Source of the DNA: Apoda limacodes
Lineage: Eukaryota > Arthropoda > Insecta > Lepidoptera > Limacodidae
Assembly (NCBI GenBank): GCA_946406115.1
Contig: OX291543.1
Location: 25,632,815 to 25,696,814, forward strand
Length of the DNA: 64,000 nt
Direction: 5' to 3'
A model generated the notes under the pieces. That model had not been told where the DNA came from and ran no database searches. It saw only the letters and a list, made by a program, of their open reading frames with translations. The translations under genes and the position numbers were made by a program. This document shows positions 10,614-22,562 of this stretch, one piece after another (positions within the stretch are counted from its first letter, which is position 1; each line of letters opens with the position of its first letter).

Positions 10614-13292
10614 AGTTCTGATCAGCACCCCGAGAGTTCTGCATCTTATTGCGATTATTTACTCCAGGGAAACCAAAATATCAGATGTATTTCCAAAAAA
10701 ACGTTGCACTATTCGCGAAAACTGCATCTAAAGATAAAAGTGGGAGTCTCGCATCTAGAGGCAGTTCTTTCAGAGTTCTGATCAGCACCCTGAGAGTTCT
10801 GCACGCGAATGGCACTCCTGAATTCGAAAACAACAAAAAACAGAAGAATTGTTCGGTTAAATTTGCAGAATGCAAAAAAAACTGCTTCCAAGGTGAGAGG
10901 AAAAAATTTTTTTTTCAGAGTTCTGATCAGCACCCCGAGAGTTCTGCATCTTATTGCGGTTCTTTACACCAGAGAAACCAAAATACCAGATATATTTGCA
11001 AAAACAACGTTGCACTATTCGCGAAAACTGCATGTAGTGATAAAAGTGGGAGTATCGCATCTAGAGGCAGTTCTGTCAGAGTTCTGATCAGCACCCCGAG
11101 AGTTCTGCACGCGAATGGCACTCTTGAATTCGAAAACAACAAAAAACAGAAGAATTGTTCGGTTAATTTTGCAGAATGCAAAAAAAACTGCTTCCAAGGT
11201 GATAAATCTTAGTTTTGACTGAGAGGAAGAAAGTTTTTTTCAGAGTTCTGATCAGCACCCCGAGAGTTCTGCATCTTATTGCAGTTCTTTACACCAAAGA
11301 AACCCAAATACCAGATATATTTGCAAAAACAACGTTGCACTATTCACGAAAACTGCATGTAGTGATAAAAGTTGGAGCATCGCATCTAGAGGCAGTTCTG
11401 TCAGAGTTCTGATCAGCACCCCGAGAGTTCTGCACGCGAATGGCACTCATGAATCCGAAAACAACAAAAGTCAGTAAAATTGTGCGGTTAAATTTGCATT
11501 GCATGCAAAAAACTGCATCGAAGGAGGTAAATCTTAGTTTTGACTGAGAGGAAGAGAGGTTTTTTCAGAGTTCTGATCAGCACCCCGAGAGTTCTGCATC
11601 TTATTGCGATTCTTTACTCCAGAGAAACCAAAATACCAGATATATTTGCAAAAACAACGTTGCACTATTCGCTAAAACTGCATGTAGTGATAAAAGTGGG
11701 AGTATCGCATCTAGAGGCAGTTCTGTCAGAGTTCTGATCAGCACCCTGAGAGTTCTGTACGCGAATAGCACTCTTGCATTCGAAAACAACAAAAGTCAGT
11801 AAAATTGTGCGGTTAAATTTGCATTGCCTGCAAAAAACTGCATCGAAGGAGGTAAATCTTAGTTTTGACTGAGAGGATGAGAGGTTTTTTAAGAGTTCTG
11901 ATCAGCACCCCGAGAGTTCTGCATCTTATTGCGATTCTTTACTCCAGAGAAACCAAAATACCAGATATATTTGCAAAAACAACGTTGCACTATTCGCTAA
12001 AACTGCATGTAGTGATAAAAGTGGGAGTATCGCATCTAGAGGCAGTTCTGTCAGAGTTCTGATCAGCACCCCGAGAGTTCTGTACGCGAATAGCACTCTT
12101 GCATTCGAAAACAACAAAAGTCAGTAAAATTGTGCGGTTAAATTTGCATTGCCTGCAAAAAACTGCATCGAAGGAGGTAAATCTTAGTTTTGACTGAGAG
12201 GATGAGAGGTTTTTTCAGAGTTCTGATCAGCACCCCGAGAGTTCTGCATCTTATTGCGATTCTTTACTCCAGGGAAACCAAAATACCAGATAAATTTGCA
12301 AAAACAACGTTGCATTACTCGCGAAAACTGCACCTAGTGATAAAAGTTGGAGAATGGCATCTAGAGGCAGTTCTGCCAGAGTTCTGATCAGCACCCCGAG
12401 AGTTCTGTACGCGAATAGCACTCTTGCATTCGAAAACAACAAAAGTCAGTAAAATTGTGCGGTTAAATTTGCATTGCCTGCAAAAAACTGCATCGAAGGA
12501 GGTAAATCTTAGTTTTGACTGAGAGGATGAGAGGTTTTTTCAGAGTTCTGATCAGCACCCCGAGAGTTCTGGATCTTATTGCGATTCTTTACTCCAGGGA
12601 AACCAAAATACCAGATATATTTGCAAAAACAATGTTGCATTACTCGCGAAAACTGCACCTAGTGATAAAAGTTGGAGAATGGCATCTAGAGGCAGTTCTG
12701 CCAGAGTTCTGATCAGCACCCCGAGAGTTCTGTACGCGAATAGCACTCTTGCATTCGAAAACAACAAAAGTCAGTAAAATTGTGCGGTTAAATTTGCATT
12801 GCATGCAAAAAACTGCATCGAAGGAGGTATATCTTAGTTTTGACTGAGAGGATGAGAGGTCTTTTCAGAGTTCTGATCAGCACCCCGAGAGTTCTGCATC
12901 TTATTGCGATTCTTTACTCCAGGGAAACCAAAATACCAGATAAATTTGCAAAAACAACGTTGCACTATTCACGAAAACTGCATGTAGTGATGAAAGTTGG
13001 AGCATCGCATCTAGAGGCAGTTCTGTCAGAGTTCTGATCAGCACCCCGAGAGTTCTGTACGCGAATAGCACTCTTGCATTCGAAAACAACAAAAGTCAGT
13101 AAAATTGTGCGGTTAAATTTGCATTGCCTGCAAAAAACTGCATCGAAGGAGGTAAATCTTAGTTTTGACTGAGAGGATGAGAGGTTTTTTCAGAGTTCTG
13201 ATCAGCACCCCGAGAGTTCTGCATCTTATTGCGATTCTTTACTTCAGAGAAACCAAAATACCAAATATATTTGCAAAAACAACGTTGCACTA
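10614..13292 (+). repeat. Left-arm tandem array, 325-bp units (8 full + partial)
   Basis: The anchor CAGAGTTCTGATCAGCACCC recurs with exact 325-bp spacing at 11241, 11566, 11891, 12216, 12541, 12866 and 13191. Two slightly shorter and more diverged units come before these. Each unit is a dimer: the block AGTTCTGATCAGCACCCCGA occurs twice per unit, about 163 and 162 bp apart. The last unit is cut at the fold. Confidence 0.93.
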
Positions 13293-13327
13293 CTACCACT
13301 TTTATCACTACATGCAGTTTTAGCGAA
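13293..13327. other. Loop of the palindrome
   Basis: The left arm ends CAACGTTGCACTA and the right arm starts TAGTGCAACGTTG. The 35 nt between them (starting CTACCACTTTTATCACTACA) are the inner part of a right-arm unit with no left partner. There is therefore no unique centre. Confidence 0.85.
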
Positions 13328-16300
13328 TAGTGCAACGTTGTTTTTGCAAATATATCTGGTATTTTGGTTTCTCTGGAGTAAAGAATCGCAATAAGATGCA
13401 GAACTCTCGGGGTGCTGATCAGAACTCTGAAAAAACCTCTCTTCCTCTCAGTCAAAACTAAGATATACCTCCTTCGATGCAGTTTTTTGCATGCAATGCA
13501 AATTTAACCGCACAATTTTACTGACTTTTGTTGTTTTCGAATGCAAGAGTGCTATTCGCGTACAGAACTCTCGGGGTGCTGATCAGAACTCTGACAGAAC
13601 TGCCTCTAGATGCGATACTCCCACTTTTATCACTACATGCAGTTTTAGCGAATAGTGCAACGTTGTTTTTGCAAATATATCTGGTATTTTGGTTTCTCTG
13701 GAGTAAAGAATCGCAATAAGATGCAGAACTCTCGGGGTGCTGATCAGAACTCTGAAAAAACCTCTCATCCTCTCAGTCAAAACTAAGATTTACCTCCTTC
13801 GATGCAGTTTTTTGCAGGCAATGCAAATTTAACCGCACAATTTTACTGACTTTTGTTGTTTTCGAATGCAAGAGTGCTATTCGCGTACAGAACTCTCAGG
13901 GTGCTGATCAGAACTCTGACAGAACTGCCTCTAGATGCGATACTCCCACTTTTATCACTACATGCAGTTTTAGCGAATAGTGCAACGTTGTTTTTGCAAA
14001 TATATCTGGTATTTTGGTTTCTCTGGAGTAAAGAATCGCAATAAGATGCAGAACTCTCGGGGTGCTGATCAGAACTCTGAAAAAACCTCTCTTCCTCTCA
14101 GTCAAAACTAAGATTTACCTCCTTCGATGCAGTTTTTTGCAGGCAATGCAAATTTAACCGCACAATTTTACTGACTTTTGTTGTTTTCGAATGCAAGAGT
14201 GCTATTCGCGTACAGAACTCTCGGGGTGCTGATCAGAACTCTGACAGAACTGCCTCTAGATGCGATGCTCCAACTTTCATCACTACATGCAGTTTTCGTG
14301 AATAGTGCAACGTTGTTTTTGCAAATTTATCTGGTATTTTGGTTTCCCTGGAGTAAAGAATCGCAATAAGATGCAGAACTCTCGGGGTGCTGATCAGAAC
14401 TCTGAAAAGACCTCTCATCCTCTCAGTCAAAACTAAGATTTACCTCCTTCGATGCAGTTTTTTGCATGCAATGCAAATTTAACCGCACAATTTTACTGAC
14501 TTTTGTTGTTTTCGAATGCAAGAGTGCTATTCGCGTACAGAACTCTCGGGGTGCTGATCAGAACTCTGGCAGAACTGCCTCTAGATGCCATTCTCCATCT
14601 TTTATCACTAGGTGCAGTTTTCGCGAGTAATGCAACGTTGTTTTTGCAAATATATCTGGTATTTTGGTTTCCCTGGAGTAAAGAATCGCAATAAGATCCA
14701 GAACTCTCGGGGTGCTGATCAGAACTCTGAAAAAACCTCTCATCCTCTCAGTCAAAACTAAGATTTACCTCCTTCGATGCAGTTTTTTGCAGGCAATGCA
14801 AATTTAACCGCACAATTTTACTGACTTTTGTTGTTTTCGAATGCAAGAGTGCTATTCGCGTACAGAACTCTCAGGGTGCTGATCAGAACTCTGACAGAAC
14901 TGCCTCTAGATGCGATACTCCCACTTTTATCACTACATGCAGTTTTAGCGAATAGTGCAACGTTGTTTTTGCAAATATATCTGGTATTTTGGTTTCTCTG
15001 GAGTAAAGAATCGCAATAAGATGCAGAACTCTCGGGGTGCTGATCAGAACTCTGAAAAAACCTCTCATCCTCTCAGTCAAAACTAAGATTTACCTCCTTC
15101 GATGCAGTTTTTTGCAGGCAATGCAAATTTAACCGCACAATTTTACTGACTTTTGTTGTTTTCGAATGCAAGAGTGCTATTCGCGTACAGAACTCTCGGG
15201 GTGCTGATCAGAACTCTGACAGAACTGCCTCTAGATGCGATGCTCCAACTTTCATCACTACATGCAGTTTTCGTGAATAGTGCAACGTTGTTTTTGCAAA
15301 TTTATCTGGTATTCTGGTTTCCCTGGAGTAAAGAATCGCAATAAGATGCAGAACTCTCGGGGTGCTGATCAGAACTCTGAAAAAACCTCTCATCCTCTCA
15401 GTCAAAACTAAGATTTACCTCCTTCGATGCAGTTTTTTGCAGGCAATGCAAATTTAACCGCACAATTTTACTGACTTTTGTTGTTTTCGAATGCAAGAGT
15501 GCTATTCGCGTACAGAACTCTCGGGGTGCTGATCAGAACTCTGACAGAACTGCCTCTAGATGCGATACTTCCACTTTTATCACTACATGCAGTTTTAGCG
15601 AATAGTGCAACGTTGTTTTTGCAAATATATCTGGTATTTTGGTTTCTCTGGAGTAAAGAATCGCAATCAGATGCAGAACTCTCGGGGTGCTGATCAGAAC
15701 TCTGAAAAAACCTCTCTTCCTCTCAGTCAAAACTAAGATTTACCTCCTTCGATGCAGTTTTTTGCATGCAATGCAAATTTAACCGCACAATTTTACTGAC
15801 TTTTGTTGTTTTCGGATTCATGAGTGCCATTTGCGGGCAGAACTCTCGGGGTGCTGATCAGAACTCTGACAGAACTGCCTCTAGATGCGATGCTCCAACT
15901 TTTATCACTACATGCAGTTTTCGTGAATAGTGCAACGTTGTTTTTGCAAATATATCTGGTATTTGGGTTTCTTTGGTGTAAAGGACTGCAATAAGATGCA
16001 GAACTCTCGGGGTGCTGATCAGAACTCTGAAAAAAACTTTCTTCCTCTCAGTCAAAACTAAGATTTATCACCTTGGAAGCAGTTTTTTTTGCATTCTGCA
16101 AAATTAACCGAACAATTCTTCTGTTTTTTGTTGTTTTCGAATTCAAGAGTGCCATTCGCGTGCAGAACTCTCGGGGTGCTGATCAAAACTCTGACAGAAC
16201 TGCCTCTAGATGCGATACTCCCACTTTTATCACTACATGCAGTTTTCGCGAATAGTGCAACGTTGTTTTTGCAAATATATCTGGTATTTTGGTTTCTCTG

Positions 16301-16656
16301 GTGTAAAGAACCGCAATAAGATGCAGAACTCTCGGGGTGCTGATCAGAACTCTGAAAAAAAAATTTTTTCCTCTCACCTTGGAAGCAGTTTTTTTTGCAT
16401 TCTGCAAATTTAACCGAACAATTCTTCTGTTTTTTGTTGTTTTCGAATTCAGGAGTGCCATTCGCGTGCAGAACTCTCAGGGTGCTGATCAGAACTCTGA
16501 AAGAACTGCCTCTAGATGCGAGACTCCCACTTTTATCTTTAGATGCAGTTTTCGCGAATAGTGCAACGTTTTTTTGGAAATACATCTGATATTTTGGTTT
16601 CCCTGGAGTAAATAATCGCAATAAGATGCAGAACTCTCGGGGTGCTGATCAGAACT
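13328..16656 (-). repeat. Right-arm tandem array, 325-bp units (partial + 10 full)
   Basis: The same units as the left arm in reverse orientation, again at 325-bp spacing. Two more full units are present than on the left, which accounts for the 648-bp difference in arm length. The two outermost units match those of the left arm almost base for base, with only scattered differences (for example near 16183 and 15826-15838). Confidence 0.93.
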
Positions 16657-17172
16657 TTCGTTTTGTTATGATTATTTCAAGATACCTATAATTTAAGAAA
16701 TTTATGTAACCGTGAAATTGGCAAATGGTGATTTTTAATAATATTATTTATTTCTCTTACTATTTGCTCACGTAACATACCTTTCAACATTTGTACCGAG
16801 TGTCTTTTCATATTGATGTCGATGTTAACCAATTAGACCGGTTATATTAGCTCGTGTGTGGATTGGGTCGTTTAAAAATGTTATTTTCCGAAAAAAAATC
16901 ATATCTTTTGAATTTTTACAGAACTATTCGTGAAATGCTTCAGGAACTCTAGAACTATTGTAGAACGACCTAAAAAAAATACAGAACTATTTTTTGAAGA
17001 AAAAGGGGTGCGGCATGAAGTTAGCACCCCATTTTTTTTTTTTAAATTCTGTCCCCCCAAGGGCAGAACTATCATTGCACCCCGTCGGGAACTCTAGAAC
17101 TATTGTAAAAGGACCCAGAACTCACCCTAAATTCGGGGGTGCTGCGAATTGGGGTGCTAACTTCACAGACAC

Positions 17173-17181
17173 ATGTTTCTC
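17173..17181. repeat. Target-site duplication, right (ATGTTTCTC)
   Basis: An exact copy of the 9 bp at 10087-10095, adjoining the outer end of the right arm. Confidence 0.88.
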
Positions 17182-17262
17182 CCATACTGGATGAAATTCT
17201 ATGGACAATATATAATTGATATGCAGAAAAAACCGCGTCGGAGACAGCACAGAGGGGATTTC
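17182..17262 (-). pseudogene. LINE copy B, part 2
   Basis: Continues the LINE interrupted at 10086: 'ttgatatgcagaaaaaaccg cgtcggagacagcacaga' corresponds to 'ttgatatgcagaagaaagag cgtaggagacagcacaga' in copy A. It is highly diverged. Confidence 0.65.
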
Positions 17263-18760
17263 AGCGTTAGGCCCACTACTATTCTGAGGATCTCCAAACA
17301 CCAGGCGCGGCACGGGACGGGAGTAGCCTCGCCGCCTATATAAACCTTCAGGCAGTCCGTCATTATCAACTTCCTGACCAGGAATGCCAGACCCTATAAA
17401 ATGCCTTTGCAATGTTAAGACTAGGTAGGTACTACATGCCAATGCTTCCCCTTGACTCTTAATGGCACTAGCCTATCAGGGTGAGAAATACCTAGGCTAA
17501 AGGATCACCGTTGCGAAATTTGTTGGTAGTTGAAGGAATCATGTTCTTATCAAAGGATTTGTGTGTCAAATTATCAATCGATAATTATACCCAAAAGCGA
17601 CACGGAGGCGAAACGACACAGAGAATCCGCTTTAGGGAGCGGCGGCGGCAGAGAGTGGTTCAACCTCAACCACTTAATAATATGTCTGTAGCTAAAAGCT
17701 ATTAAATTTACAATTCACCTGAGAATGCTAATGGCTATGCTCACAAGGGGGAAACGAACGAAATGATATATAATAAATGGCTAAAGCCTTCTCCTCTAAG
17801 AGGTCTATGTAGTATCTTTACTATCAAAATTCAAACTCCGAATTTACAACTGATAAAGAACAGGTTATTTTTGAGGCTTTATCGAATAAATACGTAAACA
17901 TGTCGGACGATAACGACCGGTGACATTATCAACCTGTCGTCGAATACTAGCCGAATAATAAGATAAGACCGGTCTTTGATAGTTGCATCCGCGCAATAAA
18001 TTCAAATAAAGTAAATGGATAACGAACGTCGTTCGTCTTTATAATCATATACCCAATCCACCTGCGTACATAATGAAACTGTTTCAAGGTGAAGATAGCT
18101 ACTCAGTACAATAATATATAATATATGTATATAAATTATATTAATTACTACAGTTACAAAGCCCCTGCTTCTTGTTTGCAGTCGATTCAATAAACCGTTT
18201 AGTGTTCTGATTACACGCTATGTTATAGGAAACATGTTTTATTTTACAATCTTTATCAGGAAGTGGTATAATTACCAATTATTAATTTAGACTGACTTAT
18301 ATGTTTTTTAAGACGAATATATTATACAAAATAACCCGAAACTGTCTGTCTATCTTACTTGTTCTAGATGAAAAAATAAACTGGCACATACTACAAAATT
18401 TCAAAAAAGAAACAGGATAGAAAAGACAATTTTAAAGATAAATCGAATAGAATTAAAAAAAAAAATCAGAAATAAAGAAAGTAAATCTAAATATTTAGCC
18501 AGGGCATTAGGTAAATACTTCAAATTTAAAAAAAAAATCAAAAAGCATTTCCATATAAAGCCTAGTTTTTTTGATAAAGCTACGCGTAACATAAAAAGTG
18601 ATGCGCAAATTTCAACGTTATGAGTGCACGTTAAAAATAGTTTTCGCTTGTTTTTTATTTCAACTGGCGTCTATCGTCCCCTCAAGCTAGATACACGTTT
18701 TCATAAAAAAGATGCAATATCAGCCTATAGAAAAATCTTCGTTTATTAAGAAGCTGTGTA
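17263..18760. other. Intronic sequence, no feature recognised
   Basis: A moderately GC-rich patch (17270-17420) is followed by AT-rich sequence. No gene or inverted repeat was identified. Confidence 0.5.
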
Positions 18761-18766
18761 TGCAGC

Positions 18767-18995
18767 GGCCACTAAGGTATAAATGGCTAGCACTGCGCCG
18801 CGTATTTCTTACAAAACTACTTTTTAAGATCAAATCATGGTAGCTTAAAGATTTTCTTTCGCTGTGATAGCTTATATCCATCATAGTACTATCAATTAAA
18901 ATCGTCAAGCTACTATGATTCCATCTGGAAAGATCAAATTCAGAGTTTCGTAAGAGATACACTGCGCAGTACTAGCCATTTATACCTTAGTGACC
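18767..18995. repeat. Hairpin MITE-like repeat
   Basis: The left end GGCCACTAAGGTATAAATGG is mirrored by CCATTTATACCTTAGTGACC at the right. The inner arms also pair ('gatcaaatcatggtagct' with its reverse near 18915). No coding capacity. Confidence 0.65.
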
Positions 18996-19099
18996 GATGG
19001 ACTCGTATAATTCTTCAAAGGTTAACTTTTTAAAACACCAAATATTAGGTACATGATGCAATGGGGATATGCAGATAAAACATTTGGAAGCTCTGTTAC

Positions 19100-19290
19100 T
19101 CTATGATGGATATAAGCTATCACAGCGTACGACAATCGCTGAGCTACCATGATTTGATCTGAAAAAGTAGTTTTGTAAGAAATAGGTACGCGGCGCTTGC
19201 GTGCTTGGTGGCGCCATTTAATACTTTAGTGACCGATTGATTCGTATAAGTTTACTTTTTAAGACTCCAAATATTACGTACAGAAATAAT
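19100..19290. repeat. Second right-arm copy of the 18.8-kb hairpin
   Basis: Sequence from 'gatggatataagctatcaca' through 'gccatttaatactttagtga' and on to 'ccaaatattacgtaca' repeats 18885-19055 in direct orientation, including flanking bases. This points to segmental duplication after insertion. Confidence 0.6.
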
Positions 19291-20317
19291 TAGGATTAGC
19301 TTGTTCTTTTTACACTTTATTATCTTGATTATAATATAATTTTTTGACAGATATTCTGTTCCGTTTTTATAACATAAAGATAATGTAACAACATCTGACA
19401 GCCCTAACTCTATTTTGAGTTTAGAGCCCTCACACTGGGACACCATGGGAACGTGTCGTGGAGACTATCGGCACCCGAGCAACATTTTAATAGTCAAAAT
19501 GTGCACGGGATGAACTGTTCAAAATTAATCAAAAGTGACTAATTTAAACTTAATATGTTCGATTAAAACTGAGAAACACTCCCTTACGCAAGGTTAGATA
19601 CTTGTCATATAAATTCACGTTTTTGTTTGGCAAGGCGTCATCGCCAGTGCAATACTGTCGCCACGGTCGCCAGCCGAGCAAAATTTCAATGTTTAGAATA
19701 TGCACAGGCTGAAGTGTTCAAAAGCAAGTTTATTTCCGATTTCATCACTATATTTATCAATACATCAAAAGCGGCCATTTTCAAAAAAATAAGTGGACAA
19801 CATAAAAATTCATATTTGGCGACGCTGCTGGCGACGACGCCATGTCGTCCCCGTGAGATATGGCTCTAAATTTCGTAAGCTGTTGCCGGCGTGTAAAATA
19901 CTTTCCAGGCGGGGGGCGCTCTAATTTCTTGGCCATTGTTTATCCCCCTGCCACACTATGCTCCTCGCGCTGCCGCGATGTTGCACTCTCTGTCCACACG
20001 CTGCTTCACTCGCGCAATAAATAGCGATGCTCCGTATTAGGTTCTTTGAATCGCGCCAAATAACCAACTAAACAGGGAGCGGAAGGCATGACAATGAGCA
20101 TTAGGAGTAACGTGGCCACACTACGACTCTGCCTCCTTTCCTCGCTACTTCCCATACCACTCGACGAGTGCGTGGCAGGGGCATTATAGAACTAATTGAG
20201 TAGAATGCAAGTTAAAGTTGTTTTGATTACTATTAATCGCGCAAACTATACCAACTCAACGGCCTTTTCAACGCGCTACCCACTTGCTAGCTAAGCATAA
20301 GCATATCTACCAAACCA
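19291..20317. other. Intronic sequence, mixed composition, nothing recognised
   Basis: GC-richer patches at 19630-19860 and 19880-20170 contain only short unconvincing open frames. No known domain. Confidence 0.45.
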
Positions 20318-21547
20318 CATGGAAGACTGCGAATGTCCACCCGGTGACCAAAAAGGGGCGATAGATCAGATCCATCGAATTACAGGCCTATCGCTATTAC
20401 CTCTCTCCTCTCCAAGATGATGGAGCGTGTAATAAACACACAGCTTCTAAGATACATAAATCAAATCAAATCAAATAAAACTTTATTCAAATAGGTTTCT
20501 AAGAACACTTTTGAATCGTCAATAATTGTATTGACGATGTTAATGAAACAATGTTAATTTCTGCCAAAAAGAACTGGCATAGAAGAACACGACCTGGTCA
20601 GTGATCGTCAATATGGCTTTCGCCACGGTCGCTCGACTGGTGACCTTCTAGTGTATCTCACATACCGATAGGCACTAGCCATTGAGAATCAGGAGCATCA
20701 TTGACATGTAGCCGGGGTCTTCTATCGAAGTTGCCATCTTACGGAGTGCCCGAGGGTGTGTGCATGCAAATGGGTGGCTAGCTTTTTTGTCCGGCAGACG
20801 CATACGTACCGTAGTTGACGGTAGTTGCTCTGATAGCATGGACATTAATGCCGGTGTCTCTGCAAGGCTCTGTGCTGTCTTCTTTGCTGTTTTTACTGCA
20901 TTTCATTGACATTTTGGACATCAACAACATGCATTGCTATGCAGATGACAGTACTGGAGACGATTATGACACGGGTCGTGCAAACATCCCTCGTTCCGTT
21001 GTGGAGGAAAACCGCGGAGAACTTGTGTCTCAAATCCAGACCACACTGTTCAAGGTCTCTGACTGGGGACGGGTAAACTTGGTCCGATTCAACCCTACAA
21101 AGACACATATCAGCGCGTTCACCGCTAAGAAAATTCCATTCACTGTAGTCCCACAATTTCAGAACACCTCCTCTCCATCTCCAAGAGCTTTGGGATCCTT
21201 GATGTTGACATCTCCAGCGATGTTCAGTTCCGAGATCATCTGCAGGACAAGGTGAAGCTGGCGTCCAAAAATTTGGGGTACTCAACAGAGCGAAGCAGTA
21301 CTTCACGTCGGGGCAAAGGCTGTTACTTTACAAGTCGCAAGTTCGGCGCCATATGGAGTACTGCTGCTATCTCTGGGCGGATGCACCCGGATACTAGCTT
21401 GGCCCTTTTGACTCGGTTCAACGAGGGGCTGTGAGATTGTCGACGATTCCAAGCTCACTTGCGGTATTGAGCCCTTAAGTCTGAGGAGAGACTTTGCCTT
21501 CCTGTGTGTGTTCTACCGCTTGTACAATGGGTTGTGTTCTGAGGAAT
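20318..21547 (+). pseudogene. LINE copy C, truncated at both ends, with a nested insertion
   Basis: Plus-strand RT sequence: 'atggaagactgcgaatgtcc acccggtgacc' matches the WKNANVQPVPKKG segment of copy E. YGFRHGRS-type sequence lies near 20610. The catalytic CYADDSTGDDYDTGR and VNLVRFNPTKT lie in a 146-codon frame at 20815-21255. The copy stops at about 21547 inside FYRLYNG..SEE, short of the 3' end. Stops and shifts make it dead. Confidence 0.82.
20459..20580 (-). repeat. Retroelement 3'-tail inserted in LINE copy C
   Basis: It begins with a TCAAA pentamer run (reverse of TTTGA repeats) followed by 'taaaactttattcaaatagg', the reverse of a 3' end AATAAAGTTTTATTTGA. The LINE reads 'cttctaagatacataa' before it and 'aagaacacgacctggtcag' after it, as in uninterrupted copy E. 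Confidence 0.65.
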
Positions 21548-22560
21548 GTCTTCACTTGAAGTTAGCCGGCCACCTGAGCAAAATGTTACTTGCAGGGGTG
21601 ATATGGACCTGCAACATGGCTCAGAATTTGCCGTTTTTTATCTGTTGTTAAGCTGCCATAACAAAAAATTTGCCGCTGCTCCCTTTTTTGTAAAAAAAAA
21701 GGTCGTCTCACTGGGCTTAGATAGGACAGGTAGTGTAGGGCTTCGCAGTCTAGGATGTGGAGTGGAAGTGGTTATTCACAAATACAAAATGTTGCAAAAG
21801 AAAATGTTGATTTTGTTAACGTAGCTATTTAATATTTAAATAACCAAATAGGCTGACAATCTAGCAATTTATTATACAGACAGACGCACGATTTGTATAT
21901 ATTAGTGTAAAGTTAGTAGTAACGTAAAATAATGCAACATTTAGACATACTTCACAACGATTAGACCTCAACGCTTGCAAATATAATGTATGACATTAGC
22001 CGGCGCCTGGCAGGTTGTGTGTATGTGCATGTGTATGACATCATCACTATCGGACATTCACAGCAATACGCTCGTACATGTATTTAATATGTAAATGAGT
22101 AAATACTAGGTAGTTAATGTCCACGAATGGATTTGGATGGAATTCTTTAAAATGGAGATTGTTTACAGAAACCATCACCATTTAGTATAAAAACTATGAT
22201 AAAGAAAAGGTGGTGTGAGTGACGAATCATTTATGTAATTAAAAGCATCGATGTCCTTCTGCGTCATATCTTTAAAGTGACGAATTTCGGATCGTGCTTT
22301 ACAATTGCGGATATCACGAAAGCTAGATTTTTAGAGCACGCGGTATATCATCATGTATTTCCTGAGATTTACCTGTCCACCTGATTTTCGTTTTTCCTAT
22401 TGTTATTAGTAGGTATTACTTTAAACGTACATTAATCAAAGTATACATATATAGGTACCCTGGTATATTCTTTAAATACCTATTTTGCAGAGTGTACAGG
22501 CCCATTTTTAACTACTTACCTATAGTATAAATATCTTTAAAATCTTGGTAATCAATGAGA
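21548..22560. other. Intronic sequence, nothing recognised
   Basis: A 92-codon open frame at 21546-21824 starts in LINE sequence and has no recognisable domain. The rest is AT-rich. Confidence 0.45.
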
Positions 22561-22562
22561 TT

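Larger units (their letters stand above)
10096..17172. mobile_element. Giant foldback element, 7,077 bp, arms of tandem 325-bp units
   Basis: The sequence is a near-perfect inverted repeat: 10096-13292 against 13328-17172, around a 35-nt loop. The ends read ATGTCTGTGAAGTTAGCACC and, reverse-complemented, GTGTCTGTGAAGTTAGCACC. It is flanked by a 9-bp duplication. Each arm has about 517 bp of outer unique sequence and then tandem units. No transposase is encoded: the open frames of 63-65 and 187 codons recur on both strands because the units repeat. The layout (long subrepeated inverted arms, 9-bp duplication, no ORF) is that of Drosophila FB foldback elements, and a 9-bp duplication also fits Mutator-like elements (family knowledge). 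The autonomous partner is not in the window. Confidence 0.9.

Noticed and set aside
10649..11212. 187-codon open frame, repeated identically at 16058-16621 on the other strand, and many 63-65-codon frames between
   Set aside because: They are produced by the 325-bp repeat units and their mirror images. Frames exist on both strands, are composed of repeat text, and show no domain. Their identity reflects arm identity, not protein selection.
10614..16656. CRISPR-like array
   Set aside because: The repeats are contiguous 325-bp units without unique spacers, in an animal genome.
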